In this document: in pieces, positions 7,543 to 16,874 of the stretch
How the letters are laid out: each line of letters opens with the position of its first letter
How positions within the stretch are numbered: position 1 is the first letter of the stretch
NCBI RefSeq assembly: GCF_000185965.1
Contig: NC_014924.1
Coordinates: 1,116,001-1,180,000 of the forward strand
Length of the DNA stretch: 64,000 nt
Direction of reading: 5' to 3'
DNA from: Pseudoxanthomonas suwonensis 11-1
Lineage (GTDB): Bacteria > Pseudomonadota > Gammaproteobacteria > Xanthomonadales > Xanthomonadaceae
Translations under genes and position numbers: made by a program
Notes under the pieces: generated by a model
The model's input: the letters and a program-made list of their open reading frames with translations, nothing else
Told to the model about the DNA's origin: nothing
Database searches by the model: none

Positions 7543-10500
7543 TCAGGCGGCCGCGGCGTCGGCGCCTTCGGCTTCCGCCTCGTGGCGGCGCGACAGTCGC
7601 ACGAAGAACAGGTAGACCACCGGCGTGGTGAACAGGGTCAGCACCTGGCTCACCACCAGGCCGCCGACCATCACCAGGCCCAGCGGCTGGCGCAGCTCGG
7701 CGCCGGAGCCGCTGGCGAACATCATCGGGATCGCCGCGAACAGCGCCGCCAGGGTGGTCATCAGGATCGGGCGGAAGCGCAGCAGCGCGGCGCGGTGGAT
7801 CGCCTCGCGCGGCGCCAGGCCCTGCTCGCGCTCGGCCTCCAGGGCGAAGTCGATCATCATGATCGCGTTCTTCTTCACCAGGCCGATCAGCAGGATGATG
7901 CCGATCACCGCGATCAGGTCCAGGCTGCGGCCGGACAGCAGCAGCGCGGCCAGCGCGCCGACCGTGGCCGAGGGCAGGGTGGAGAGGATCGTCACCGGGT
8001 GGATGAAGCTCTCGTAGAGCACGCCCAGCACGATGTACATCACCAGCACCGCGGCCAGGATCAGCCACAGCGTGCTGGAAAGCGAGTTGCGGAACGCCTG
8101 CGCCGCACCCTGCAGGCGCAGCTCGACGCCGGCCGGCATGCCGATGTCCTCGCGCGCCTGCTCGATCGCCGCCACCGCTTCGCCGAGCGAGGCGCCCGGG
8201 GCGAGGTTGAAGGAGAAGGTCACCGCCGGGAACTGGCCCAGGTGGCTGACCTGCAGCGCGGTCGGACGCGTCTCCACCCGTGCCAGGCCGGACAGCGGCG
8301 TCTGCCGGCCGTCGGCGGTGGCGACGTGGATGCGGCCGATCGCCTCCGGACCGAGCTGGAAGCGCGGATCGGCCTCGAGGACCACGCGGTACTGGTTGGC
8401 GTGGGTGAAGATGGTCGAGACCTGGCGCTGGCCGAAGGCGTCGTACAGCGCATCGGCGATCGCCGAGACCGGCACGCCCAGGCGCGCGGCGGCGTCGCGG
8501 TCGATGTCCAGCCAGGCCTGCAGGCCCTGGTCCTGCAGGTCGCTGGCCACGTCGGCCAGGGCCGGATGCCGGCGCAGCTCCTGCTGCAGGGCGGCGGTCC
8601 AGCGCGACAGCTCGGCCAGGTCGGGCGTGGTCAGGGCGAACTGGTACTGGGTGCGGCTGACCCGGTCCTCGATGCTCAGCTCCTGCACCGGCTGCAGGTA
8701 CAGGTCGATGCCCGGCACGCTGGCGGCGCGGCGCTTGAGCCGGTCGATGATCTCCAGCGCGCCGGCGCTGCGCTCGGCATGCGGCTTGAGCTCGACCAGG
8801 AAGCGGCCGCTGTTGAGCGTGGCGTTGCTGCCGTCCACGCCGATGAAGGACGACAGCGTGGCCACGTCCGGATCCTCGAGGATGGCCTCGGCCAGCGCCT
8901 GCTGGCGTCGCGCCATCGCCTCGAACGAGACCGACTGCGGGGCCTCGCTGATGCCCTGGATGAGGCCCGCGTCCTGCACCGGGAAGAAGCCCTTGGGCAC
9001 GGCGATGTACAGGGCGACGGTCAGGGCCAGGGTGGCCGCGGTGGCGCCCAGCATCAGCGGTTGCCGCGCCAGCACCCAGTGCAGGCCGCGGTCGTACAGC
9101 GCGACCACGCGGTCGAACATGTCGCCCTGGGCGCCGTCGGCACCGGCCCCGCCGTCGTGCCCGTGGCCGTGGCCTGCCTTGAGGAAGCGCGCGCACAGCA
9201 TCGGGGTCAGGGTCAGCGACACCACCAGCGAGATGCCGATCGCCACCGCCAGGGTGATGGCGAACTCGTGGAACAGCTTGCCGACCACGTCGCCCATGAA
9301 CAGCAGCGGGATCAGCACCGCGATCAGCGACACGGTCAGCGAGACCAGGGTGAAGCCGATCTGGCGCGCACCGTTGAGCGCGGCTTCCATCGGGCCTTCG
9401 CCGTCCTCCATGCGCCGGGCGATGTTCTCCAGCATCACGATGGCGTCGTCGACCACGAAGCCGGTGGCGATGGTCAGCGCCATCAGGGTGAGGTTGTTGA
9501 GCGAGTAGCCGACCAGCAGCATCACCCCGAAGGTCGCCACCAGCGACAGCGGCACCGCGATCGACGGGATGATCGTGGCCGGCACGGTGCGCAGGAACAC
9601 GAAGGTCACCAGCACCACCAGGCCGATCGCCAGCAGCAGCTCGTGCTGCACGCCCTTGATCGAGGCGCGGATCGACTCGGTGCGGTCGCTGAGCACGGTC
9701 ACGTCCACCGCCGCCGGCATCGAGGCGCGCAGCTGCGGCAGCAGGGCGTGGATCCGGTCCACCACCTCGATCACGTTGGCGCCGGGCTGGCGCTGGATGT
9801 TGACCAGGATCGCCGGGGCCTTGCCGGACCACGCGGCCAGCTGGCTGTTCTCCGGACCCTGCTCGACGGTGGCCACGTCGCCCAGGCGCAGTGGTGCGCC
9901 GTCCTTCCACGCCAGTACCAGCCCGCGGTACTCGTCGGCCGAACGCATCTGGTCGTTGGCATCGAGCATGGTCGCGCGGGTGGGGCCGTCGAAGCTGCCC
10001 TTGGGCATGTTGACGTTGGCGCTGTTGATCACCCGGCGGATGTCGCCCATGCCCAGCCCGGCCGCGGCCAGCGCGTTCGGGTTGACCTGGATGCGCACGG
10101 CCGGACGCTGCCCGCCGGCCAGGCTGACCAGGCCCACGCCCGGCAGCTGCGACAGGCGCTGGGCCATGCGCGTGTCGACCAGGTCGTAGACCTCGGGCAG
10201 GGCCATCGAGGGCGAGGTCACCGCCAGGGTCAGGATCGGGGTGTCGGCCGGGTTGACCTTGCGGTACACCGGCGGCATCGGCAGGTCGCTGGGCAGGAAG
10301 TTGGAGGCGCCGTTGATCGCCGCCTGCACCTCCTGCTCGGCCACGCCCAGGTCCACTTCCAGCGCGAACTGCAGGGTGATGACCGAGGCTCCGCCGGAGC
10401 TGGTCGAGGTCATCTGGTTCAGGCCCGGGATCTGGCCCAGGCGCCGTTCCAGCGGCGCGGTCACCGCGCTGGTGGTCACCGACGGGCTGGCGCCCGGGTA

Positions 10501-10650
10501 CAGGGTGAGCACCTGGATGATCGGGTAGTCCACCTGGGGCAGCGCCGAGACCGGCAGCAGGCGGTAGGCGAACAGGCCCGACAGCAGCAGCGCCAGCATC
10601 AGCAGCGAGGTCGCCACCGGGCGCAGGATGAACGGGCGGGACAGGTTCAT
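7543..10650 (-). CDS. mdtB: RND multidrug efflux permease, MdtB-type
   Basis: Second RND permease of the operon, 1035 residues, paralogous to its downstream neighbour. The start [26 protein letters not shown] matches the family, and its ATG overlaps the mdtA-type stop codon in an ATGA arrangement. The proton-relay motif reads [12 protein letters not shown] near residue 405, and [13 protein letters not shown] lies near residue 40. Two permeases behind one adaptor is the signature of MdtABC-type pumps rather than single-permease AcrAB systems. The open frame extends upstream inside the adaptor gene but without homology. Confidence 0.9.
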   Translation of the reverse strand: MNLSRPFILRPVATSLLMLALLLSGLFAYRLLPVSALPQVDYPIIQVLTLYPGASPSVTTSAVTAPLERRLGQIPGLNQMTSTSSGGASVITLQFALEVDLGVAEQEVQAAINGASNFLPSDLPMPPVYRKVNPADTPILTLAVTSPSMALPEVYDLVDTRMAQRLSQLPGVGLVSLAGGQRPAVRIQVNPNALAAAGLGMGDIRRVINSANVNMPKGSFDGPTRATMLDANDQMRSADEYRGLVLAWKDGAPLRLGDVATVEQGPENSQLAAWSGKAPAILVNIQRQPGANVIEVVDRIHALLPQLRASMPAAVDVTVLSDRTESIRASIKGVQHELLLAIGLVVLVTFVFLRTVPATIIPSIAVPLSLVATFGVMLLVGYSLNNLTLMALTIATGFVVDDAIVMLENIARRMEDGEGPMEAALNGARQIGFTLVSLTVSLIAVLIPLLFMGDVVGKLFHEFAITLAVAIGISLVVSLTLTPMLCARFLKAGHGHGHDGGAGADGAQGDMFDRVVALYDRGLHWVLARQPLMLGATAATLALTVALYIAVPKGFFPVQDAGLIQGISEAPQSVSFEAMARRQQALAEAILEDPDVATLSSFIGVDGSNATLNSGRFLVELKPHAERSAGALEIIDRLKRRAASVPGIDLYLQPVQELSIEDRVSRTQYQFALTTPDLAELSRWTAALQQELRRHPALADVASDLQDQGLQAWLDIDRDAAARLGVPVSAIADALYDAFGQRQVSTIFTHANQYRVVLEADPRFQLGPEAIGRIHVATADGRQTPLSGLARVETRPTALQVSHLGQFPAVTFSFNLAPGASLGEAVAAIEQAREDIGMPAGVELRLQGAAQAFRNSLSSTLWLILAAVLVMYIVLGVLYESFIHPVTILSTLPSATVGALAALLLSGRSLDLIAVIGIILLIGLVKKNAIMMIDFALEAEREQGLAPREAIHRAALLRFRPILMTTLAALFAAIPMMFASGSGAELRQPLGLVMVGGLVVSQVLTLFTTPVVYLFFVRLSRRHEAEAEGADAAAA

Positions 10651-11870
10651 CGTGCGGCGGCCGCCTTGTGTTCGCCAGCTGCGGCCTTGTCGCCGGCATC
10701 GGCGTCCACCGCGTCGGTGGGAACGCCGTCGGCGTCGACCACCTGCACCTTGCCACCCTCGCGCAGGCGGTCCAGGCCCTCGAGCACCACGCGCTCGCCG
10801 TCCTCCAGGCCTTCCAGCACCGCGACCCGGCCCTGGTGGCTGGCGCCCAGCTTCACGTCGCGCACGCTGGCGGTGTCTTCCTCGCCGACCACGTAGACAT
10901 AGGTGCCCCGGTTGCCGAACTGCACCGCCGCGTCCGGGATCGAGACCACGTCGGCACTGCCCAGGCGCAGGCGCACGTTGACCGACTGGTTGGGGAACAG
11001 CGACTCGTCCTGGTTCTGGAACAGGGCGCGCAGGCGCAGGGTGCCGGTCTGCACGTCGATGCGGTTGTCGAGGCTGGACAGGCTGCCGGTGGCCAGCGGC
11101 TGGCGCTCGTCGCGGTCCCAGGCCTGCACGGACAGGGCCTGGCCTTCGCGCACCGCCGCCTGCACCGACGGCAGCACGCCCTCGGGCAGGGCGAACACCA
11201 CGCTGATCGGGCGGGTCTGGGTGATGGTGGCGATGCCGTCGCTGTCGCCGGTGCGCACCAGGTTGCCCACGTCCACCGTGCGCAGGCCGATGCGGCCGTC
11301 GATCGGCGCGACGATGCGGGTGTACTCCAGCTGCAGGCGGGCCTCGTCGACCGCGGCCTGGTCGCTGTCGCGGCGGCCCTCGAACTGGCGCACGCGGGCC
11401 TGCAGGTCCGAGACCTCCTGGGCGGAGACGTAGTTGGCGCCGGCCAGGTCGCGGAAACGCTTCAGCTGGATGCGGGTGTTCTCCAGCTCGGCCAGGTTCT
11501 GCTTCTGCGAGCCTTCGGCCTGGGCCAGGCGGACCCGGAATTCGGCCGGATCGATCTCCGCCAGCAGCTGGCCGGCACGGACCTGCTGGCCTTCCTCGAA
11601 GGCGATCCGCAGCAGCTCGCCCTCGACCCGCGGACGCACGGTCACGGTACGCAGCGGCGTGACCGTGCCCAGCGCCTTGATCTCCAGGTCCAGCGGGCCA
11701 CGGGTGGCGGTGGCCACGCGCACCGGCGTCGGCGGCCACTGGCCCCAGCCGCCGCGGCCGCCCTGCGGACCCTGTTCCTCCTTGCCGGCGCAGCCGCGCC
11801 ACAGCAGGACCAGGGCCAGCACCAGGCCGATGGCCAGGAGCGCTTTGACGGGGCGGGGCAGTTTCTTCAT
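10647..11870 (-). CDS. mdtA: RND efflux periplasmic adaptor subunit, MdtA-type
   Basis: Membrane-fusion protein linking the two RND permeases to an outer-membrane channel, 407 residues. An N-terminal signal anchor ([29 protein letters not shown]) precedes the beta-barrel/lipoyl start [37 protein letters not shown], a coiled-coil hairpin (about residues 120-200, rich in Q, E and R), the second lipoyl half around [15 protein letters not shown], and a C-terminal membrane-proximal domain. An in-frame ATG 44 codons upstream is rejected because the signal peptide begins here. The cysteine after WRG could be a lipid site but does not fit a clean lipobox. First gene of a three-gene operon. Confidence 0.9.
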   Translation of the reverse strand: MKKLPRPVKALLAIGLVLALVLLWRGCAGKEEQGPQGGRGGWGQWPPTPVRVATATRGPLDLEIKALGTVTPLRTVTVRPRVEGELLRIAFEEGQQVRAGQLLAEIDPAEFRVRLAQAEGSQKQNLAELENTRIQLKRFRDLAGANYVSAQEVSDLQARVRQFEGRRDSDQAAVDEARLQLEYTRIVAPIDGRIGLRTVDVGNLVRTGDSDGIATITQTRPISVVFALPEGVLPSVQAAVREGQALSVQAWDRDERQPLATGSLSSLDNRIDVQTGTLRLRALFQNQDESLFPNQSVNVRLRLGSADVVSIPDAAVQFGNRGTYVYVVGEEDTASVRDVKLGASHQGRVAVLEGLEDGERVVLEGLDRLREGGKVQVVDADGVPTDAVDADAGDKAAAGEHKAAAAR

Positions 11871-12033
11871 TGCAAGTCCATCAGGGCGGCGGGCGCTGGC
11901 CCGTCGTCGGGAAGGTGTCCAGGGGTGGATGCCGGAGGTCGGCGGGCGTCGTTCTCCCGCGCCGGGAGCTGGGCCCGGCACGACGCGCATGCCACGTGTC
12001 ATGCGATGGTACGGGACCCCCGCGCCGCGGTTG

Positions 12034-12049
12034 CATGACTTTGGTCATG
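12034..12049. promoter_or_regulatory. 16-bp palindrome in the mdtA-rpsP divergent region
   Basis: CATGAC-TTTG-GTCATG is a perfect 6-bp-arm inverted repeat about 165 bp before the mdtA-type start and 200 bp before rpsP. The rest of the 379-bp divergent spacer (11871-12249) shows only the rpsP -10. It could be a regulator site for the efflux operon; no regulator gene is adjacent. Confidence 0.3.
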
Positions 12050-12196
12050 GTGGCGCGCACTGCTATATGAGCTATGCCGCCACGGCAGGGCTCTTCGGGG
12101 CAGTGGGGGCGTCGCGCGTGGAAGCCCGCCGGGCGGCGGACCGGGGCGTTCCGGGGCTGGACAGAGGGGGAGGTTTTCCTGGCCGGGCGGATCGGC

Positions 12197-12202
12197 TAGA
12201 AT
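12197..12202 (+). promoter_or_regulatory. -10 hexamer of the rpsP operon
   Basis: TAGAAT lies 47 nt before the rpsP ATG; a weak T-rich -35 candidate (about 12174-12179) is 17 bp upstream. It is the only AT-rich hexamer of this quality in the spacer. Confidence 0.45.
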
Positions 12203-12249
12203 TGGCGGCTTACCTCGCCATCCTGGCGACTGGGCAACACGAAGACACC

Positions 12250-12510
12250 ATGGTCAAGATCCGTCTCACCCGCGGCGGCGCCAAGAAGCGCCCCTTCTAC
12301 CACATCATCGTCACCGACTCGCGCAGCGCCCGCGACGGCCGCAACATCGAGCGCGTCGGTTACTACAACCCGGTTGCCTCGGGCAACGAGCAGCGCATCG
12401 TCCTGGACGTCGCCCGCGTCGACCACTGGGTCGGCAATGGCGCCCAGCTGACCGACAAGGTCCGCAGCCTGTACAAGGAAGCGGTCAAGGCCCAGGCCCA
12501 GGCGGCCTGA
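12250..12510 (+). CDS. rpsP: 30S ribosomal protein S16
   Basis: Small-subunit protein needed for 16S rRNA folding and 30S assembly, 86 residues, full length. The N-terminus [25 protein letters not shown] and the segment [11 protein letters not shown] are diagnostic. It opens the conserved rpsP-rimM-trmD-rplS operon. The stop TGA overlaps a possible ATG of the following frame (TGATG), which suggests translational coupling to rimM. Confidence 0.98.
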   Translation: MVKIRLTRGGAKKRPFYHIIVTDSRSARDGRNIERVGYYNPVASGNEQRIVLDVARVDHWVGNGAQLTDKVRSLYKEAVKAQAQAA

Positions 12511-12548
12511 TGCTTGCGGCCGCCGCACCGCGGCGGCCGGCTCCCGAC

Positions 12549-13082
12549 ATGAACGACGCAGGGCGTCCCACTCCGGCTCCGCAGAAGATGATCCTGCTGG
12601 GCCGGGTGACGGGCGCCTTCGGCGTGCGCGGCGACGTCAAGGTCGAATCCTGGACCGAGCCGCGAGCGCAGATCTTCCGCTACCAGCCCTGGATCCTGCG
12701 CGCGCCCAACGGCGCCGAGCGCGAACTGCGCGGGGCCAAGGGACGTGATACCGGCAAGCACGTGGTGGCGACCCTCCCGGGCTGCGACGACCGCGATGCG
12801 GCCGAGGCCCTGCGCGGCACCGAGATCTGGGTTCCCCGCGACGTGCTGCCGCCGCCGGCTCCGGGCGAGTACTACTGGGTCGACCTGGAAGGCCTGAAGG
12901 TGGTCACCGTCGAGGGCGTGGCCCTGGGCGAGGTCTCGCACCTGCTGTCCACCGGCGCCAACGACGTGCTGGTGGTGCGCGGCGAACGCGAGCGCATGAT
13001 CCCCTTCGTCCAGCCCGACTACGTGACTTCGGTGGATTTCGACACCGCCACCATCACGGTCGACTGGGATCCTGATTTCTGA
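12549..13082 (+). CDS. rimM: Ribosome maturation factor RimM
   Basis: Assembly factor that binds S19 and helps mature the head of the 30S subunit, 177 residues from this ATG. The N-terminal RimM domain is marked by [24 protein letters not shown], and the C-terminal PRC-barrel by [17 protein letters not shown] and the ending VDWDPDF. Two starts are possible: this one, close to the length of relatives, and an ATG at 12510 that overlaps the rpsP stop and would add 13 residues rich in Ala and Pro. The second would be translationally coupled and cannot be excluded. A long repeat-containing spacer separates it from trmD. Confidence 0.95.
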   Translation: MNDAGRPTPAPQKMILLGRVTGAFGVRGDVKVESWTEPRAQIFRYQPWILRAPNGAERELRGAKGRDTGKHVVATLPGCDDRDAAEALRGTEIWVPRDVLPPPAPGEYYWVDLEGLKVVTVEGVALGEVSHLLSTGANDVLVVRGERERMIPFVQPDYVTSVDFDTATITVDWDPDF

Positions 13083-13083
13083 G

Positions 13084-13125
13084 ATTCGGGATTCGGGATT
13101 CGGGATTCGGGATTCGGGATTCGGG
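13084..13125. repeat. Six perfect ATTCGGG heptamers between rimM and trmD
   Basis: Six uninterrupted copies of ATTCGGG begin 2 nt after the rimM stop, followed by a degenerate ATTGG. Opposite-sense relatives (CGAATCACGAATCCCC-type) occur at about 13186-13218 and 13281-13311, so the transcript could fold into alternative long hairpins across the 234-nt spacer, the last one ending just before the trmD ATG. Confidence 0.85.
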
Positions 13126-13316
13126 ATTGGCAAGAGCGGCACGCTCGCTCCGCCAACCATGACGGTCGCGGCCCCACCGCTTCGACGAATCACGAATCCC
13201 CAATCACGAATCCCGGTCTTTCGAAAGAGCGATAAGCTCGGATTGCCAGCCGAACTGGGTTGCCAGCGCCTCCCGCTTTTCCGAATCACGAATCCCGAAT
13301 CACCAATCACCGCTCC

Positions 13317-14102
13317 ATGCGCATTGACGTCGTCAGCCTGTTCCCCGAAGAGGTCGACCGCTGCACCGCGTTCGGCGTGACCGGGCGTGCGCGCGAGCGC
13401 GGGCTGCTGCAGCTGCACGGCTGGAACCCGCGCGACTACGCCGACGGCAACTACCGCAAGACCGACGACCGCACTTTTGGCGGCGGGCCTGGCATGGTGA
13501 TGCTGGTCGAGCCGCTGCGGCGCTGCCTGGCCGCGGTCCGCGAAGCCGATCCGGCGCCGGTGCACGTGGTCTACCTGAGCCCGCAGGGCCGGCGCCTGGA
13601 CCAGAAGCGCGTGCGCGAGCTGGCGGCGATGCCGCGCCTGGTCCTGCTGTGCGGCCGCTACGAGGGGGTGGACGAGCGCCTGGTCCAGGCCGAGGTGGAC
13701 GAGGAACTGTCGATCGGCGACTACGTCCTGTCTGGCGGCGAGCTGGCCGCGGCGATCGTGGTCGACACCGTGGCCCGGCTGCAGGACGGCGCGCTCAACG
13801 ACGCCGGCTCGGCCGAGCAGGACAGCTTCGAGGACGGCCTGCTGGACTGCCCGCACTACAGCCATCCGGTCGAGCATGCCTACGGGGTCGTCCCGGCGGT
13901 GCTGCGCTCGGGCAACCATGCCGCGATCGCGCGCTGGCGCCGGCAGCAGGCCCTGGTGCGGACCTGGCAGCGGCGCCCGGACCTGCTGGAAGGTCGCGAG
14001 CTGTCGAAGGCCGACCGCAAGCTGCTGCAGGAGGGGCTGGCTGCCTTGGAGCGGGAGCAGTCCACCGATCCTGCCGAGGACACCGGCCCGCAGGCGGGCT
14101 GA
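13317..14102 (+). CDS. trmD: tRNA (guanine-N1)-methyltransferase TrmD
   Basis: SPOUT-class enzyme that methylates G37 of tRNAs reading CNN codons and prevents +1 frameshifting, 261 residues. The start [11 protein letters not shown] is the family start, and an upstream in-frame ATG lies in repeat sequence and is rejected. Motifs include [13 protein letters not shown] near residue 50, the AdoMet knot [13 protein letters not shown] near residue 110, and [14 protein letters not shown] near residue 132. It is followed by a 195-nt leader region and rplS with its own promoter. Confidence 0.98.
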   Translation: MRIDVVSLFPEEVDRCTAFGVTGRARERGLLQLHGWNPRDYADGNYRKTDDRTFGGGPGMVMLVEPLRRCLAAVREADPAPVHVVYLSPQGRRLDQKRVRELAAMPRLVLLCGRYEGVDERLVQAEVDEELSIGDYVLSGGELAAAIVVDTVARLQDGALNDAGSAEQDSFEDGLLDCPHYSHPVEHAYGVVPAVLRSGNHAAIARWRRQQALVRTWQRRPDLLEGRELSKADRKLLQEGLAALEREQSTDPAEDTGPQAG

Positions 14103-14153
14103 GCCTCCGTTCCCCGGAGATCGGGTGACTAGCCACGGCCCCTCTGGACCCGC

Positions 14154-14159
14154 TACAAT
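14154..14159 (+). promoter_or_regulatory. -10 hexamer of an internal rplS promoter
   Basis: TACAAT lies 138 nt before the rplS ATG in the trmD-rplS spacer, giving a leader of about 130 nt. This would let L19 be made independently of the upstream enzymes. The leader contains short complementary stretches but no riboswitch class that I recognise. Confidence 0.4.
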
Positions 14160-14297
14160 GCCGGATTCCTGCGGGCGGCAGGCCCTTGAAGGGCGCCGGA
14201 GCAGGCATCCACAACAATAAACGCGCAGCGCAATCCGGCGACTGCGTCAGTCCAAGCTGTCGCAAGACACGCCCACCCGAACAAAGAGTCGGTCACC

Positions 14298-14693
14298 ATG
14301 AGCAAGCTGAACAAGTCCATCATCGCGGAGTTCGAGTCCGCCCAGATCAATCGCGAACTGCCGAAGTTCAGCCAGGGCGACACCGTCGTGGTGAACGTCA
14401 AGGTCAAGGAAGGCAACCGTGAGCGCGTCCAGGCCTACGAAGGCGTGGTCATCGCCACCAAGAACGCCGGCCTGAACTCGTCCTTCACCGTGCGCAAGAT
14501 CTCGCACGGCTACGGCGTCGAGCGCGTGTTCCAGACCTTCAGCCCGATCATCGACTCGGTCGAGGTCAAGCGCCGCGGCAAGGTCCGCGCCGGCAAGCTG
14601 TACTACCTGCGTGGCCTGGAAGGCAAGGCTGCCCGCATCAAGGAAGACCTGGCCGCCGTCGCCAAGGCCAAGGCCGAAAAGAACGCCGGCTGA
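14298..14693 (+). CDS. rplS: 50S ribosomal protein L19
   Basis: Large-subunit protein at the 30S-50S interface, 131 residues. [30 protein letters not shown] and [32 protein letters not shown] segments (here [20 protein letters not shown]) are diagnostic. The C-terminus carries the Ala/Lys-rich tail common in this family. It closes the rpsP operon and is followed within 25 bp by a strong terminator. Confidence 0.98.
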   Translation: MSKLNKSIIAEFESAQINRELPKFSQGDTVVVNVKVKEGNRERVQAYEGVVIATKNAGLNSSFTVRKISHGYGVERVFQTFSPIIDSVEVKRRGKVRAGKLYYLRGLEGKAARIKEDLAAVAKAKAEKNAG

Positions 14694-14716
14694 ACGGTTG
14701 CTTCACGGTTGTCCGC

Positions 14717-14740
14717 AACGGCCGCCTTCGGGCGGCCGTT
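14717..14740 (+). terminator. rplS operon terminator
   Basis: AACGGCCGCC-TTCG-GGCGGCCGTT: a perfect 10-bp stem with a UUCG tetraloop, followed by TGCTTTTGGG. It ends the rpsP-rimM-trmD-rplS operon. Confidence 0.85.
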
Positions 14741-14791
14741 TGCTTTTGGGCGCGGCATACTCGGGCCATGCCACCCGACGGAGTGCCTGCG

Positions 14792-15124
14792 ATGAAGGGA
14801 GTGCTTGTCCGTTCGAGCCTCGCCCTGCTGTTCGTGGCTGGCCTGGCTTCGGCTGCACCGGAACCGCAGGCGACTCCCACGCGCAGCGCGCGCGCTGACA
14901 AGGCGCCGGCCTGCGGGAACCTGCTGGACCAGGCACGTAGCAAGTCCGCCCCGCAGCTTCCGGGTGCCCGTCGCGTCTCCGTGGGTTACGAGGCCATCCA
15001 TGGCGCCAGTGACTGCGCCTCACGCGACGCCTCCGTTGCAGACCGGCGCGGCGTGCTCCCGGCGGCGACCACCGGGGCGAAGGTCCCGGTCGAGGCTCGC
15101 GTCCGCGGCATGAGCTCGCCCTGA
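14792..15124 (+). CDS. Small secreted protein, paralogue of the next gene
   Basis: A 110-residue protein of unknown function with a signal peptide MKGVLVRSSLALLFVAGLASA and a likely signal peptidase I site after ASA. It resembles the following gene in the signal peptide, the segment ACGNLLDQARSKSA (there SCDNLLAKARSQSA) and one later Cys, so the pair arose by tandem duplication. The neighbour has a lipobox cysteine; this copy has Ala at that place and would be released into the periplasm. Two cysteines in the mature part could form a disulphide. The start is set by GGAG about 10 nt upstream; an ATG eight codons earlier is less likely. Own terminator follows. Confidence 0.6.
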   Translation: MKGVLVRSSLALLFVAGLASAAPEPQATPTRSARADKAPACGNLLDQARSKSAPQLPGARRVSVGYEAIHGASDCASRDASVADRRGVLPAATTGAKVPVEARVRGMSSP

Positions 15125-15130
15125 TTTCGA

Positions 15131-15150
15131 CGGCCGCCGCAGGGCGGCCG
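15131..15150 (+). terminator. Terminator hairpin after the first small secreted protein
   Basis: CGGCCGCC-GCAG-GGCGGCCG followed by TTTGC. The stem is the same as that of the rplS terminator and of the hairpin at 15556-15575, so the terminator seems to have been duplicated with the gene. Confidence 0.7.
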
Positions 15151-15195
15151 TTTGCATGGGGCATATCTATCCAACCACCCGAAGGAGTATCGGCG

Positions 15196-15495
15196 ATGAA
15201 GAAGGAAGTCCTTGTCCGCAGCTGCCTGGCCCTGGTGTTCGCGAGCGGACTCGCCGCGTGCGCATCGGATCCGCAGGTGGCTTCCGCGCGTCCCGACCGG
15301 ACGCCGTCCTGCGACAACCTGCTGGCCAAGGCCCGCAGCCAGTCCGCGGTCGCCAGCGCCCACGCGGTGCAGGCACCGGGCGATGTCGACTGCACGGCCA
15401 GCGATCCTGCCGTCGCTGCCCGCCGCCAGGTGAAGCCGGCGTTGGAGCGCGAGGCGGCGAGCGCGACCGTCGGGCTTGATCGCGCGCGTCCCTGA
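15196..15495 (+). CDS. Small lipoprotein, paralogue of the preceding gene
   Basis: A 99-residue putative lipoprotein: MKKEVLVRSCLALVFASGLAACASDP has a basic start, a hydrophobic stretch and the lipobox LAAC. The mature part contains SCDNLLAKARSQSA and VDCTASDPAVAARR, both matching the upstream paralogue. Upstream regions of both genes also align (CCACCCGA-GGAGT before the ATG), showing that the duplicated unit included the ribosome binding site. No known domain. The residue after the lipobox Cys is Ala, so outer-membrane sorting is likely. Function unknown. Confidence 0.65.
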   Translation: MKKEVLVRSCLALVFASGLAACASDPQVASARPDRTPSCDNLLAKARSQSAVASAHAVQAPGDVDCTASDPAVAARRQVKPALEREAASATVGLDRARP

Positions 15496-15555
15496 TCGTT
15501 GGCGGGAGCGCAGTCGGTACGACGGAGGTCGATCTCCCAGCCGTGTTGCAAGTGG

Positions 15556-15575
15556 CGGCCGCCCCAGGGCGGCCG
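15556..15575 (+). terminator. Terminator hairpin after the small lipoprotein
   Basis: CGGCCGCC-CCAG-GGCGGCCG followed by TTCGC, the third use of this same stem within 860 bp. The weak T-run makes termination efficiency uncertain. Confidence 0.6.
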
Positions 15576-15662
15576 TTCGCGTCATGGGTCGCGGTTCGAT
15601 GTCTGGCGTGGGCCGGAAGGCGGGCGCACACTGGCACTGCTCTTGGTCGAGGAACGAAGCCG

Positions 15663-15967
15663 ATGGCGGTTGCGCGCTTCAAGAGGTGGAAAGGACGCGG
15701 GTTCGCCTTGCCGATGCTGGTGCGACATCGGCGCTCGCGGGCTGCGCCAGCGATGGCCGGTTCTTCGCCGCCCTCGATGCACGCCCGGGGGCCTGCGATA
15801 CGGAGCTGCGAGCCCTGCGCAACCAGCCTCCGCCCCCGCCCGGCCTGTCGCGCTCCGAGCGTGGACGCTACGAGGAGCGCACCCGCGACTACCACGTTTC
15901 CAGCGAATGCCGGCGCGAGACCGAGGGCAGTATTCCCCTGGGCGGTGCCTCCCGCCCGCGCAACTGA
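15663..15967 (+). pseudogene. Small lipoprotein gene with an apparent frameshift in the signal peptide
   Basis: An ATG with GAGGA about 9 nt upstream reads MAVARFKRWKGRGFALPMLV, a good start of a signal peptide, then runs into an unrelated frame. One base away, another frame continues ATSALAGCASDGRFFAALDARPGACDTELRALRNQ to a stop at 15967. Joining them near 15714-15722 gives an ideal lipoprotein leader (FALPMLVATSALAGC), so a one-base deletion, or a sequencing error, is the simplest reading. The mature part has three Cys, a Pro run and an Arg/Glu-rich segment. A GTG start at 15686 in the second frame is possible but lacks a hydrophobic region. No known function. Confidence 0.5.
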
Positions 15968-16053
15968 AGCACATCATTCGATGAGATATCCGTACCACGT
16001 TGTCATCCGCGCGCCAGGCGCGTTCCCGTCCCTGCCAGCACGGGCCGGCCGCC

Positions 16054-16458
16054 ATGCATGAGGCGCCTGTCGTCGAACACGTACGTCTGGATGTGTGGCT
16101 GTGGGCAGCGCGTTTCTTCAGGACCCGCAGCCTGGCCCGCCAGGCGGTGGATACCGGCAAGGTCGAGGTCGGCGGCCAGCGTGCCAAGGCCTCGCGCGCG
16201 GTGCGCGTGGGCGAGGCCATGCGGGTGACCCGCGGCGAGGAGACGTTCGAGATCGAGGTGCGCGGGCTCAGCGATACCCGCGGTCCGGCGCCGGTGGCGC
16301 AGGCCCTGTATGCGGAGACCGCCGAATCGGTGCAGCGCCGCGAGCAGCAGCGCCTGCAACGGGCGGCGATGCGCGACGGCTATCGTCCGCCCGAGCACAA
16401 GCCGGACAAGCGCGCACGTCGCCTGATCCAGGCCCTGGGCGACATCGACGCGACCTGA
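16054..16458 (+). CDS. hslR: Heat shock protein 15 (S4-domain ribosome rescue factor)
   Basis: RNA-binding protein that in E. coli recognises 50S subunits carrying a nascent chain with tRNA and helps recycle them. The 134-residue product carries an S4 domain: VRLDVWLWAARFFRTRSLARQAVDTGKVEVGGQRAKASRAVRVGEAMRV near residues 9-57, followed by a basic tail (KPDKRARRLIQAL). The start MHEAPVVEHVRLD is chosen because the S4 homology begins directly after it; an upstream ATG adds 18 residues of low likelihood. It stands alone between small lipoprotein genes. Confidence 0.92.
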   Translation: MHEAPVVEHVRLDVWLWAARFFRTRSLARQAVDTGKVEVGGQRAKASRAVRVGEAMRVTRGEETFEIEVRGLSDTRGPAPVAQALYAETAESVQRREQQRLQRAAMRDGYRPPEHKPDKRARRLIQALGDIDAT

Positions 16459-16538
16459 GCCCCTGACTTCCGGCTGGTACCGCCGGTGGCCGTGGCCGTG
16501 TACAAAGGCGTTGTCGTCCCTCCGAACGGATTCGCACC

Positions 16539-16787
16539 ATGTCGCTACGCAAGACTCCCGTCATCGCCGCCGTGCTGTCGCTGGCCCTGGCCGGCTGTGC
16601 CAGCGTCCAGGACGACCCGCTCAACGCACATGCCGACTGCCTGGTGGGCGGCGAGAAGGGCCCGGTGATTCCTGGCCAGCCGACCAGCGGCCGCGACCGC
16701 CGCTGCAATCCCGAGCAGGAAGCGGTGCTGTGGTCGAGCGAGAAGAAGGGCGACATGAAGCTCGACCTGCCCAGGCGCGGCGACTGA
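16539..16787 (+). CDS. Small lipoprotein of unknown function
   Basis: An 82-residue putative lipoprotein. MSLRKTPVIAAVLSLALAGCASVQDDP has a basic start, a hydrophobic core and the lipobox ALAGC at Cys20, followed by Ala and Ser. The mature part has Cys35 and Cys56 (HADCLVGG, DRRCNPEQ), which could pair, and a charged end KKGDMKLDLPRRGD. No known domain recognised. The gene is followed by a large inverted repeat that should terminate transcription in both directions. Confidence 0.6.
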   Translation: MSLRKTPVIAAVLSLALAGCASVQDDPLNAHADCLVGGEKGPVIPGQPTSGRDRRCNPEQEAVLWSSEKKGDMKLDLPRRGD

Positions 16788-16817
16788 GACTGAGAGTCAA
16801 AGCCGGGCCAAGAAAGC

Positions 16818-16874
16818 AAAACCGGGGTCAGAGTGCGATTTCCACGTTGAAAATCGCACTCTGACCCCGGTTTT
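16818..16874. terminator. Bidirectional terminator built from a GGGGTCAGAGTGC inverted repeat
   Basis: The 24-nt arms (16818-16841 and 16851-16874) are fully complementary around a 9-nt loop. They begin with AAAACCGGGGTCAGAGTGC and end in a T-run on each strand, so it can stop the lipoprotein message on + and the DUF937 message on -. A third, partial copy (GGACTCTGACCCCAGTTTTTT) follows at 16883-16910. The GGGGTCAGAGT core resembles dispersed palindromes associated with REP-type (RAYT) transposases; no such transposase is in the window. Confidence 0.75.

Noticed and set aside
4437..11870. CusCBA- or CzcCBA-type heavy-metal RND system
   Set aside because: Two permease genes behind one adaptor and permease motifs fit MdtABC; heavy-metal pumps have a single permease and no second copy here.
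13083..13130. CRISPR-like array
   Set aside because: Seven-base units with no spacers; a simple tandem repeat.
14103..14297. Possible L19 leader riboswitch
   Set aside because: Short complementary stretches only; no match to a known ribosomal protein leader that I can recognise.
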